Assembly: GCF_947498015.1 (NCBI RefSeq)
Contig: NZ_CANMIR010000010.1
Coordinates: 61,609-125,608, forward strand
Origin: an uncultured Neptuniibacter sp.
GTDB lineage: Bacteria; Pseudomonadota; Gammaproteobacteria; Pseudomonadales; Balneatricaceae
Reading direction: 5' to 3'
Length of the DNA stretch: 64,000 nt
The notes under the pieces are model-generated. The model was not told the DNA's origin and ran no database searches. It saw only the letters and a list, made by a program, of their open reading frames with translations. Position 1 is the stretch's first letter; the number at the start of each line of letters is the position of its first letter. The position numbers and the translations under genes were made by a program. Positions 8,880-16,584 of this stretch are shown here, piece after piece.

Positions 8880-9776
8880 CTACGATTTGGGTTCTGTATC
8901 CAGAGGTTTTCGGATCGGCAGACGTTTATCGTTCTGGCGTAATGAGCGCAGGCTTCTTTTGATGGTTTTAAGATGGTCAATCAAACCTGGACCCAGCTTC
9001 ATAGCGACACCCACAGCCAGAACATCGATTGCGACCAGATGCAGAACGCGGGATGACATTAAGGTGCTCAGATCCTTATCCTCTTCAAGATCTATATGGA
9101 TCGGAATGGTTGCGATCTCCGACAGAGGGGTACTGCTGGGGCAGAGTGAGATAACCGTGGTGCCTGTCTCTTTAACCAGCTTGACGGTATGTAAAAGGTC
9201 CTTAGTCCGTCCGGTTTGTGAGATTGCGACAACCACATCGCGCTCATCAAGTGAAACCGCAGAGATTGCCTGCATGTGCGGATCTGAATAAGAGGTGCTT
9301 GATACTTTTAAACGGTGGAATTTATGGGCAGCGTCTGTACAAACAGGCGCGGAGGCACCAAAACCATAAAACTCTACTCGGCGGGCTTTGGCCAGAGCTG
9401 CGATCGCTTTTTCAACCGTTTCGGTATCCAATTGATCTTTCATGCTCAGTAGGTTGCCGATCATTGAATCAAAGATCTTCTCCTTGAACTCAGTTACGGT
9501 ATCCTTCGAATTCAGTGAGAACTGCTCGAAATTGGTGTTACTGGCAAGGCCCTGAGCCAGAGTCAGTTTAAAGTCCTGAAATCCGTCATAGTTGAGTGCA
9601 CGGCAGAAGCGGACCACAGTAGGCTCGCTCACATTTGCTTCAGAAGCGAGATCGACAATACGCATATGTATGACATCATTTGCGTGCGCCAAGACATAAT
9701 CCGCCACTTTCTGTTCCGACTTCCGTAAGCCTTCTCTTGCCTCGGCAATCGACTTAAGCAGATTGAAGGAATTCAA
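8880..9776 (-). CDS. hexR: RpiR/MurR-family transcriptional regulator HexR
   Basis: About 298-residue repressor/activator of central sugar metabolism (Entner-Doudoroff, glycolysis and gluconeogenesis genes), sensing KDPG through its SIS domain in gammaproteobacteria. The N-terminal HTH_6 domain covers about residues 1-75 (RKSEQKVADYVL, SEPTVVRFCRAL) and the SIS domain about 125-260 (FYGFGASAPV, ISQTGRTKDLL). GTG codons at 9782 and 9779 and a TTG at 9776 are possible starts; the TTG fits best with GAGG at 9784-9787. It stands alone, without the zwf/edd/pgi neighbours usual for hexR, so its targets must lie elsewhere. Confidence 0.88.
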   Translation of the reverse strand: MNSFNLLKSIAEAREGLRKSEQKVADYVLAHANDVIHMRIVDLASEANVSEPTVVRFCRALNYDGFQDFKLTLAQGLASNTNFEQFSLNSKDTVTEFKEKIFDSMIGNLLSMKDQLDTETVEKAIAALAKARRVEFYGFGASAPVCTDAAHKFHRLKVSSTSYSDPHMQAISAVSLDERDVVVAISQTGRTKDLLHTVKLVKETGTTVISLCPSSTPLSEIATIPIHIDLEEDKDLSTLMSSRVLHLVAIDVLAVGVAMKLGPGLIDHLKTIKRSLRSLRQNDKRLPIRKPLDTEPKS

Positions 9777-9800
9777 CACCACACCTCACTTCACACCCTA

Positions 9801-9822
9801 TTAGTTAGTACAACTAGTTAGA
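9801..9822. repeat. TTAGTTAG / TAGTTAG repeat with AACTAGTT palindrome upstream of hexR
   Basis: Two copies of TAGTTAG flank TACAAC, with an 8-bp palindrome AACTAGTT inside. It lies in the hexR/TRAP protein divergent promoter region and may be an operator. It does not match the HexR consensus (TGTAAT-type) known to me. Confidence 0.3.
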
Positions 9823-9926
9823 GTATAACAATCTTCCGTGTGACAGATCACCTACAAGCGTCAATTGCGGTGTACATGGGGGCATGCTATTTTCGTTTTA
9901 AAAATAATAACTAAGGTTTCTCACCC

Positions 9927-11015
9927 GTGAAGCGTCGCCAATTTGTTAAACATGCGAGTGCTCTCCCCTTAGCTGCGGGCTTGATCTCATCAACCCCAGC
10001 TGCGAATGCTGCCCTACTGCCGGAATTCAAATGGAAAATGGTTACAACCTGGCCGCGTAATTTTCCAGGCTTGGGTATGGGGGCAAACTATCTGGCTAAT
10101 CTGATCGATCAGATGAGTGGCGGACGCTTAAAGATCTCAATCTATGGCGCGAATGAGCTGGTGGCCCCGCTGGATGTCTTTGATGCGGTGGCGGAAGGCC
10201 GTGCCCAGATGGGGCATGGTGCAGCGTTTTACTGGAAAGACACAATTCGTGCTGCACAATTTTTTGCAGCGGTTCCCTTCGGTATGACGGCACAGGAGAT
10301 GAATGCCTGGCTATATCAGGGGGAGGGTATGGAACTGTGGCAGGAGCTATATGATCCTTACGGGATTGTGCCTCATGCATGTGGTAATACAGGTGTGCAG
10401 ATGGGGGGCTGGTTTAATCGTGAGATCAACTCCTCAGCAGACCTGCAGGGCCTTAAAATCAGGATTCCGGGCCTCGGTGGAGAGGTGTTTAAGAGATTAG
10501 GCGCTGAACCGGTTTTACTGCCTGGTGATGAGATCTTCCATGCGTTGGAACAGGGTGAAATTGATGCTGCTGAGTGGGCCGCACCGTATAATGATGTGGC
10601 GTTAGGACTCTATAAAGCAGCCAAATATTACTACTACCCCGGATGGCATGAGCCCGGAACAACCATCGAGTGCCTGATCAATAAAGATGCGCTGGCTCAA
10701 CTGCCCAAAGACCTAAAAGCCATCGTTAAAAGCGCCATGAGAGTCGCCAATCAGGAGATGCTGGCTGAACTGACAGCGAAAAATAATAGGGCACTGCAGC
10801 ACCTGCTTAATGTGCATAAAGTGCAACTGTGCAAATTCCCGGATGAGGTGCTGTCGCAATTGAAACTGGCATCCATCTCTGTACTTCAGGAGGAGCTTGA
10901 GAAAGATCCGCGCGCGATTAAAATATTTGAGTCCTATGACCGCTTCCGACAGCAAGCTGCTGCCTGGCACGATCTCTCTGAACTGGCCTATATGCAGGCC
11001 CGTGATCTGACCTAA
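9927..11015 (+). CDS. TRAP transporter solute-binding protein (DctP family), Tat-exported
   Basis: 362-residue periplasmic binding protein of the DctP/TakP type. The N-terminus KRRQFVK, a hydrophobic stretch and a cleavage-like ANAAL give a twin-arginine signal peptide of about 28 residues. The mature part has family motifs FKWKMVTTWP, MGHGAAFYW, LKIRIPGLGGEV and AEWAAPYND. The last resembles 2-oxo-acid/TakP-like proteins that bind substrate with a metal; that is inference. The start is GTG with TAAGG upstream. No DctQ or DctM membrane subunits lie nearby, so it must work with a permease encoded elsewhere or have another role. Confidence 0.87.
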   Translation: MKRRQFVKHASALPLAAGLISSTPAANAALLPEFKWKMVTTWPRNFPGLGMGANYLANLIDQMSGGRLKISIYGANELVAPLDVFDAVAEGRAQMGHGAAFYWKDTIRAAQFFAAVPFGMTAQEMNAWLYQGEGMELWQELYDPYGIVPHACGNTGVQMGGWFNREINSSADLQGLKIRIPGLGGEVFKRLGAEPVLLPGDEIFHALEQGEIDAAEWAAPYNDVALGLYKAAKYYYYPGWHEPGTTIECLINKDALAQLPKDLKAIVKSAMRVANQEMLAELTAKNNRALQHLLNVHKVQLCKFPDEVLSQLKLASISVLQEELEKDPRAIKIFESYDRFRQQAAAWHDLSELAYMQARDLT

Positions 11016-11080
11016 GATTTCACTGCAATTGCCGATAAAACCGGTACAATAGCCACTTTCCAACAGATCTGGTGATTTAC

Positions 11081-11677
11081 ATGTCTGATCAACGCTTTGA
11101 TAAAGAGTTTTACGATCTTAAAGACTGGCAACTGGTAGCATTCTGTGCGGCCATTTCTGAGCGCATGTTTCCTAATTTTGCCCTGTTCTCACGCCTGATG
11201 GAGTTCGGTGATGTCAGCAAAATGCGTCAAATACTCGATGCGGTATGGGATCACCTGAACGATACCGGTGCGAAGATGAACTTCGAAGTTCAGCTGGATA
11301 AAGTTGAAGTTAACATGCCGGATCTGGATGAATTTGAGATGTATGGTGCATCGCCAGCACTGGATGCGGTAGTGGCGCTCTTCTCAACCTTGAATACAGT
11401 GGTTGCTGCGGATGCCGGTGAGGTGCTTAACGTTGCCAACATGTCTCGTGAAAGTGTAGCGACATTCATTGAGCTTAATGCGGATGATCAGATCTCCGAT
11501 GAAGAGCTTGTGCGCTTTATCAATACCCATGAGCTGATGCAGCAAGAGGATGACTTTCAGGCGGATATTCTTGAGATTATTCAGGATGATCTACCTCGCA
11601 GAGAGGCGTTGGCTGAGCTTAGAGAGCTGTCACACAATGATGGCTACAGTAACCTTGGAATCTGCGATAGTGAATGA
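11081..11677 (+). CDS. yjaG: YjaG family protein (DUF416)
   Basis: 198-residue soluble protein of the DUF416/YjaG family, conserved in gammaproteobacteria and of unknown biochemical function. Family features include LKDWQLVAFCAAISERMFPNF near the N-terminus and the segment NFEVQLDKVEVNMPDLDEFEMYG in the middle, cited here as positions about 3-23 and 62-85. I chose the ATG at 11081 over an upstream in-frame GTG at 11072 because MSDQRFDKEFY is the typical family start. The next small gene starts 3 bases after the stop, suggesting an operon. Confidence 0.85.
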   Translation: MSDQRFDKEFYDLKDWQLVAFCAAISERMFPNFALFSRLMEFGDVSKMRQILDAVWDHLNDTGAKMNFEVQLDKVEVNMPDLDEFEMYGASPALDAVVALFSTLNTVVAADAGEVLNVANMSRESVATFIELNADDQISDEELVRFINTHELMQQEDDFQADILEIIQDDLPRREALAELRELSHNDGYSNLGICDSE

Positions 11678-11680
11678 CCC

Positions 11681-11950
11681 ATGCTACGACTTGGTTTAAT
11701 TCTGTTGATCATTCCATCTCTGGCCTTAATGACCGTTTTTTATATCGATCAATCGGCAGTGGATAGCTGCCTTGACGCGGGTGGTTCTTATAACTATCAG
11801 GCGGGTGAATGCGATTTCGAGCAGAAGCATCAGTTCTATCCGATCATGGCTCGTTACCCCTTGTTAGTTAACGGCGCAATGCTGCTATCTGTTATCGGTC
11901 TTCTGCTCTGTATGAAGGGATTGCTCTGGCGCCCTGTTAAGGAAAACTAA
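11681..11950 (+). CDS. Small two-helix membrane protein, function unknown
   Basis: 89-residue protein I do not recognise. A hydrophobic N-terminal helix (about residues 2-20) and a second near residues 67-84 flank a roughly 45-residue segment with two Cys (SCLDAGG and GECDF), which would face the periplasm if the ends are cytoplasmic. The paired Cys spacing (DSCLDAGGSYNY then GECDF) looks like a disulfide-bonded loop seen in small exported proteins. It is tightly packed between yjaG (3-base gap) and the next gene (0-base gap), so translational coupling is likely. Confidence 0.7.
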   Translation: MLRLGLILLIIPSLALMTVFYIDQSAVDSCLDAGGSYNYQAGECDFEQKHQFYPIMARYPLLVNGAMLLSVIGLLLCMKGLLWRPVKEN

Positions 11951-12379
11951 ATGTTAAAAAAGATTATTTGGTCGATCCTGTTTCTGATTGTGGCGGGTAT
12001 TTTTATCGCCTGGCTGACGCAGGATAAGTGGCTTCCGGGATGGAATCAGGAATTAGCGCAACAGTCTCAGGATTTTACTCAGCGTGGTAGCACGTTTGGT
12101 GAAACTGCAGATCAGCAGGCTTGCCTTGAGGAGGCTTTAACCAGCTTCAACCGTTGTTCTGGATTTGCCTGTACGATTAGCCACGGGAAATTCCTTAAAG
12201 CCTGCTGGCAGCAGGCAATACCTAGCGAGGGTTTCTGCAATGAGGTCCCGGCATTTAATGAAGAACTGAGTGAAGATGATAAAAGCTGGGCGCGACATGC
12301 TTGCTGGGGGCGAGATATCCGAGGGGAGGGGTGTCGATTATTGATGCGCCAGCAGCAGCTATTCTGCTCTAAACAATAG
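11951..12379 (+). CDS. Cys-rich exported or anchored small protein, function unknown
   Basis: 142-residue protein beginning with Lys-Lys and a hydrophobic helix (residues about 5-24), a signal anchor or uncleaved signal. The rest is hydrophilic and contains eight Cys, for example NRCSGFAC, KACWQQ, SEGFCN, RHACWG and GEGC. This fits four disulfides in the periplasm. The Cys-rich repeat pattern recalls Sel1/T4-like helical pairs, but I do not recognise the family. The start codon directly follows the previous stop. A strong terminator ends the three-gene unit. Confidence 0.68.
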   Translation: MLKKIIWSILFLIVAGIFIAWLTQDKWLPGWNQELAQQSQDFTQRGSTFGETADQQACLEEALTSFNRCSGFACTISHGKFLKACWQQAIPSEGFCNEVPAFNEELSEDDKSWARHACWGRDIRGEGCRLLMRQQQLFCSKQ

Positions 12380-12383
12380 TATT

Positions 12384-12410
12384 AAAACGGCCCGCAGCGG
12401 CCGTTTTTTT
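12384..12410 (+). terminator. Terminator of the yjaG operon
   Basis: AAAACGGCC / GGCCGTTTT with a 6-base loop, followed by a run of seven T. Confidence 0.88.
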
Positions 12411-12474
12411 ATTGCCATATTCAATCAACCCGATCTATGATTGAATTCATACAGCTGTTTTAATTCAGCGTAAT

Positions 12475-12502
12475 TTGATTTGCAGCAAAAATACTGTAGA
12501 TT
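12475..12502 (+). promoter_or_regulatory. Candidate sigma-70 promoter of the chemosensory operon
   Basis: TTGATT, a 16-base spacer and TAGATT, giving a start near 12509. This would leave a leader of about 265 bases before the first start codon. The -35 and -10 matches are only moderate. Confidence 0.35.
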
Positions 12503-12508
12503 AAAAAA

Positions 12509-12775
12509 CGACGTCTCTGACGTCTGAAAATAAAAATAAAAACAGAGTAGTAGAGATGTAAACAGTAGTAGTCCGCACTTGCGGTTTTCTACTGATGTTG
12601 CAAACAGATGGTGTTAATCGTCCCGCGCGGTTAAACCAAAGGAATAAGCAGGTTTTGTATTTCCCCTGTCATAGCAGGGATTATACTTGTGTTTGCAAAC
12701 AGGGACGCACGCCTCCGTCAAATCTCTCTTCGCATGTTGATGTACCCAGGTTATCTCCAAGGATATGGGATTAGT
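12509..12775 (+). promoter_or_regulatory. Long structured leader of the chemosensory operon, partly GEMM-I-like
   Basis: The gene-free leader holds stem-loops CAGTAG...CTACTG (12563-12594, with inner CCGCA/TGCGG), CCCTG...CAGGG (12664-12679) and the palindrome GTTTGCAAAC (12691-12700). From 12695 the sequence reads GCAAAC-A-GGGACGCAC-GCC. Then come TCAA...TTGA arms and GATGTACCCAGGTTATC (12739-12755). These elements recall the conserved blocks of the cyclic-di-GMP-I (GEMM-I) riboswitch, but the P2 hairpin that should separate GCAAAC from GGGACGC is missing. The element ends about 20 bases before the start codon. Confidence 0.3.
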
Positions 12776-13579
12776 ATGCAGATAGGTTCAATTGGTTTTC
12801 CCGAAGACCAGCAGGTAAAGCTGGAAAAAATCTTCAAGCTGTCTAAACAGACGCGCTATACATTGGTGAAGTTTGATCCCGCGGATCTGCCGGATCTGCT
12901 ACTGGTGTTTGGGCGCGATATCGCCTCCCATGAAGCGCTTGGTGAGCTTCCTGTCACCTACCATTCCCGAATTATTCTGGTTTGTCGTGGCAAGCCTGAT
13001 AGTAAGGGCTACGCCCATTTAGGTTACCCGTTGGTTTCCTCACGGGTGCTCCGTACACTGGACAATATGACCCATGAAAATGAAGAGATGGATATTGTCG
13101 AAGAAGCTGAGCAGGAGAACCGGTTTAGTAAATATGAAGCTCCAGTCGAGGCTGAAAGTGATCTGCCTCCGGACTCGGAGCGCAGCTGCTATAAAGTGCT
13201 CGTCGTTGATGACAATGAGGTGATGCAACAGGCACTTAATGCCGAGTTGTTGCAGATGGAAACCCCTGTTGAGGTACATTTTTCGTCCACCGGTGAAGAT
13301 GCGCTCAAGCAGGTCGATGAGACCCTATTTGATTTTGTTTTTCTGGACGTCGTGATGCCTGGTATCGATGGCTTTGAAGCTTGCACAGAGATGCGAAACC
13401 GTCCAGATATGAAGAAAACCCCCATTATTATGCTGACCTCAAAAACCTCTCCAATGGATGAAGTGAAGGGGATTATGGCCGGCTGCTCAACCTATCTGAC
13501 CAAACCGATCGTTCATGAAGAGTTTCAGAAGGTGATAAGTCGGGTCGCAAACTGGGTTGATGAGTTTCAAAACGCTTAG
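12776..13579 (+). CDS. PilG-like response regulator with extra N-terminal domain
   Basis: 267-residue protein. The C-terminal half (about residues 140-262) is a CheY-type receiver with VLVVDDNE, the phospho-acceptor Asp in FVFLDVVMPG, and the switch Lys in YLTKP. The N-terminal 100 residues have a receiver-like alternation of strands (QIGSIGF, DLLLVFG, RIILVCRG) but no acidic pocket or acceptor Asp, so they are probably a degenerate receiver; an acidic linker follows. The in-frame GTG at 12689 would extend the protein into the structured leader, so I chose the ATG at 12776. As first gene of the chemosensory operon it occupies the place of pilG. Confidence 0.78.
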   Translation: MQIGSIGFPEDQQVKLEKIFKLSKQTRYTLVKFDPADLPDLLLVFGRDIASHEALGELPVTYHSRIILVCRGKPDSKGYAHLGYPLVSSRVLRTLDNMTHENEEMDIVEEAEQENRFSKYEAPVEAESDLPPDSERSCYKVLVVDDNEVMQQALNAELLQMETPVEVHFSSTGEDALKQVDETLFDFVFLDVVMPGIDGFEACTEMRNRPDMKKTPIIMLTSKTSPMDEVKGIMAGCSTYLTKPIVHEEFQKVISRVANWVDEFQNA

Positions 13580-13596
13580 GTAATTGGAGTAATCCG

Positions 13597-13956
13597 TTGA
13601 AAAAAATATTGGTTGTAGAAGACGACATGGTGCAGCAGAAACATATCTGCTCCGTGCTAGCTTCCTGTGGTGTCGAGGTTGTAGTTGCCAATGATGGTAA
13701 GCAAGGGCTTGAGAAGGCTAAAAGTGAGCAACCGGATCTGGTCTTTATGGATATTGTCATGCCTGAAATGGATGGTTATTCAGCGTGTCGCCAGATTACC
13801 AATGATGATGAAACCAAAGAGATCCCTGTAGTTATCGTGTCGAGCAAGCATGAAGAGGCTGATAAGGTCTGGGCGCAATTACAGGGAGCCGCTGCAATGG
13901 TCGCGAAACCCTTTACTGAAGCTGATCTGATGGCGCAGATCGAAGCGTTAACCTGA
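13597..13956 (+). CDS. pilH: Single-domain response regulator (PilH-like)
   Basis: 119-residue CheY-like protein consisting of one receiver domain. Acidic pocket VVEDD near the N-terminus, acceptor Asp in LVFMDIVMPEMDG, conserved Ser in VIVSSK, switch Lys in VAKPF. There is no output domain, so it signals by protein contact or acts as a phosphate sink for the large kinase encoded downstream. TTG start with TTGGAGT upstream. The order PilG-like, PilH, CheW, MCP, CheA matches the Pil-Chp cluster of Pseudomonas. Confidence 0.82.
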   Translation: MKKILVVEDDMVQQKHICSVLASCGVEVVVANDGKQGLEKAKSEQPDLVFMDIVMPEMDGYSACRQITNDDETKEIPVVIVSSKHEEADKVWAQLQGAAAMVAKPFTEADLMAQIEALT

Positions 13957-13965
13957 GGTGATTCT

Positions 13966-14439
13966 GTGGATACTCAGCAGCAGCTCAATCAGGCATCACC
14001 CGCAGAGATTCATACGATCAGGCATGGTTTCGAAGTGGGTAGTTATCACCTGTTGATTGCACCGCAAACCCGGGCAGAAGTGGTGAAGTCGCCTGCAGTA
14101 TGTCCCCTGCCAGGGACTCCTGACTGGTTTATTGGTGTTATGAATCACCGGGGTGAGGCGGTGCCCGTATATGATCTGGACAAATATCTGGAAATTATCG
14201 AAGAGCCTGTGCAAGCAAAGAGATGGGTGCTGTTAATCGATACCCAACCCAATACGGTTGGCGTGATATTACAAACTCCGCCTCTCAGTGTGATCGACCC
14301 CGATCGATTGAGTGAGCCTGTGGGTGATCTGCCTGAAGTATTCAAAACAGCCGTGAATGACCTCTATCAGAGGGATGGCGTGCAGTGGCTCGAGATGGAT
14401 CATCAACAGCTTTTTCTGGCGTTGAAAAAACAGTTTTAA
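13966..14439 (+). CDS. pilI: CheW-domain adaptor (PilI-like)
   Basis: 157-residue CheW-type coupling protein that would link the methyl-accepting protein to the CheA-like kinase at the membrane. CheW features: CPLPGTPDWFIGVMNHRGEAVPVYDL, cited as residues about 46-71, with the typical G.(N/L)(L/H)RG loop. GTG start preceded by GAGGTGATTCT. It lies 9 bases after pilH and 21 bases before the receptor gene, clearly in one operon. Confidence 0.85.
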   Translation: MDTQQQLNQASPAEIHTIRHGFEVGSYHLLIAPQTRAEVVKSPAVCPLPGTPDWFIGVMNHRGEAVPVYDLDKYLEIIEEPVQAKRWVLLIDTQPNTVGVILQTPPLSVIDPDRLSEPVGDLPEVFKTAVNDLYQRDGVQWLEMDHQQLFLALKKQF

Positions 14440-14460
14440 GGATTAGGGAGAGAAAGGTTT

Positions 14461-16566
14461 ATGCAGTCGTTCTGGGAGTTCAAGAATGTCCGGATTCCGA
14501 TCAAGTTTGCTATCGCATTGATCATGCTTTGCGTGGGCCTGGTTTTCATGGGGGCCTCTTATTATCAATCCATCATTCTCCAGGAAAAGGCACAAAACCG
14601 GTCACAGCAGTTGAGTGAATTTCTACTGTTGGTCAGTGATATTCAGGCCAACATTGCTGAGGCAAGGTTCCAGGAGAAGAGCTTTCAGAATGATCTTAGG
14701 ATTGAACAATTAAATGAGTTTAACGACATCATGGAGCGAGTCGATAGTGATGTTGGGAAACTCCAGGGGTATCTGCGTACCGATCAGGATAAAACGCTGG
14801 TTCAGCAGTTTCAGGCGATCATAGATCAGTATCAGGATACCTTTTATGACGGTTCAGAAGCGCGTATGGAGATCGGTCTGAAAGCGGATGAGGGCTTATC
14901 AAATGACCTGCGCCTGCTGATGTGGGAGACCGATGCATTGATCGTCTGGCTGGAACGTGGCTGGTTACGGGATCAATTCAACACACTCCGTAAAAATTTG
15001 GATGAATACATTAGCAGCAATGGTGAGCGTGTTGGGGTTGAACAGATCAATCGAGAGATCAGCCGTATGCGTAACCAGTTGGAGGCGATCAGCGCCGACA
15101 AATTCCCGCAGAACCGTATCGCTGTTCTGGACAATCTGGATAAAACGGAAAGTTACTTTTTTGAACTGTCTGATGCGGTGGAGCGCAGCCATTCAAAATT
15201 CACACAGCTGCAGGATATTATCGCCACACTGAATCCGAAAATTGAGGAAGTGAACACCCTGGCGGCGAACTACCGGGTGGGTAATGATCAGATTCAGAAA
15301 ACCGAAACGACTGAGATGGCAACCTACTTCCTCGGCTCCTTAGGATTGATGATTGTTGCGATGGTGGTTGCGCTGTCGATCGTGAAGTTTGGAGTAATCG
15401 ATCCCCTGAAGGCGCTGCAAAATACTATCGACCGAGTGCGAGAGGGTGATGTAGATGCGCGCAGTGGTTTAACCTCTAAAGATGAACTGGGTCAGCTTTC
15501 GAGCGTATTGGATACGCTGCTTGAGGAGAAGGAGCAGGCGCTTCAGATCAAAGATGAAGAGAACAAAAAACTGAACAGTTCCATCATTGCGCTGATTCAG
15601 AATGTGTTCCAGATATCGCAACGTGACCTGACCGTCAGAGTGCCAGTTGCGGAAGATGTAACCGGTGCCGTCTCAGATTCGATTAACCAGTTAGTGGAAT
15701 CGATTGAATCGGTATTGCAGGATGTAAATAGTGTTTCTTCACGGGTAAATACGGCATCAGAGCAGGTGAAATCTCAGTCTGAAACGGTTCTGAGTTACGC
15801 TGAGAAAGAGAAAGAGGAGATTCGGGAAACACTACAGGGTCTGGATTCTGCTATCCGGGCGATGGAGCTGATCTCTAAGCTGGCAGTAGTATCAAATAGC
15901 GCTTCTCAAAAAGCTATTAAAACCTCAGAAACTGCGATGGATTCTGTATCGCAGACAATTGGCAGCATCAATAAGATTCGTCAAACCATTCATGAAGCGG
16001 AAAAGCGTATCAAGCGTCTGGGAGAGCGTTCCCAGGAGATCGGCGGTATCGTTAACCTGATCAACAATATCTCAGAGCGTACCCATGTTCTCTCTCTGAA
16101 TGCGAGCATGCATGCTGCGTCTGCGGGCGAAGCTGGGCGAGGCCTGATGGTGGTAGTAGATGAAGTACAGCGTCTGGCAGAGAACTCGCGTGAAGCGACC
16201 TCAGAGATTGAGTCTCTGGTTAATAATATTCAGCTGGAAACAGCAGACACGATCAATGTCATCAATAACGTAATCACCGATGTTGTAGAGGGCACGCGTC
16301 TGGCTGAGGAAGCTGGAGAGCGTATGGATGAGACCCGTGTAACGACGCAGTCATTGGTCGACTCGGTTGTACGGATTGCGCAAAGCTCAGTGAAGCAGGC
16401 AAAAGCAGCTGAAGAGTTGCGTGTTAGGGCGGGCAGCATTAATGAGACGACTCAGGCGACCAACGCTGAGATGAGGCAGCAGGCACAGCTTTCAGATGAA
16501 CTGGTTGAAGCCGCAGATGAACTGCAGAAGTCGGTTAGCGTATTTAAGCTGGCATCCTCTTCATAA
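14461..16566 (+). CDS. pilJ: Methyl-accepting chemotaxis protein (PilJ-like)
   Basis: 701-residue membrane receptor. TM1 at about residues 17-38 and TM2 at about 287-308 enclose a roughly 250-residue helical periplasmic sensor; a HAMP segment (FGVIDPLKALQNTIDRVREGD region) follows. The cytoplasmic hairpin tip reads ERTHVLSLNASMHAASAGEA, then GRGLMVVVDEVQRLAE: the PilJ variant of the MCP signature, in which Met/Val replace common residues. It ends without a CheR-tether pentapeptide (last residues LASSS). No cheR or cheB homologue is in the operon, so adaptation may be absent or supplied from elsewhere. Confidence 0.87.
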   Translation: MQSFWEFKNVRIPIKFAIALIMLCVGLVFMGASYYQSIILQEKAQNRSQQLSEFLLLVSDIQANIAEARFQEKSFQNDLRIEQLNEFNDIMERVDSDVGKLQGYLRTDQDKTLVQQFQAIIDQYQDTFYDGSEARMEIGLKADEGLSNDLRLLMWETDALIVWLERGWLRDQFNTLRKNLDEYISSNGERVGVEQINREISRMRNQLEAISADKFPQNRIAVLDNLDKTESYFFELSDAVERSHSKFTQLQDIIATLNPKIEEVNTLAANYRVGNDQIQKTETTEMATYFLGSLGLMIVAMVVALSIVKFGVIDPLKALQNTIDRVREGDVDARSGLTSKDELGQLSSVLDTLLEEKEQALQIKDEENKKLNSSIIALIQNVFQISQRDLTVRVPVAEDVTGAVSDSINQLVESIESVLQDVNSVSSRVNTASEQVKSQSETVLSYAEKEKEEIRETLQGLDSAIRAMELISKLAVVSNSASQKAIKTSETAMDSVSQTIGSINKIRQTIHEAEKRIKRLGERSQEIGGIVNLINNISERTHVLSLNASMHAASAGEAGRGLMVVVDEVQRLAENSREATSEIESLVNNIQLETADTINVINNVITDVVEGTRLAEEAGERMDETRVTTQSLVDSVVRIAQSSVKQAKAAEELRVRAGSINETTQATNAEMRQQAQLSDELVEAADELQKSVSVFKLASSS

Positions 16567-16584
16567 CCGATAGGGCTGAGATCA

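Noticed and set aside
12689..12775. Upstream GTG start extending the PilG-like protein by 29 residues
   Set aside because: The extension lies in a structured leader, has no ribosome site and no family-like sequence; the ATG at 12776 is better.
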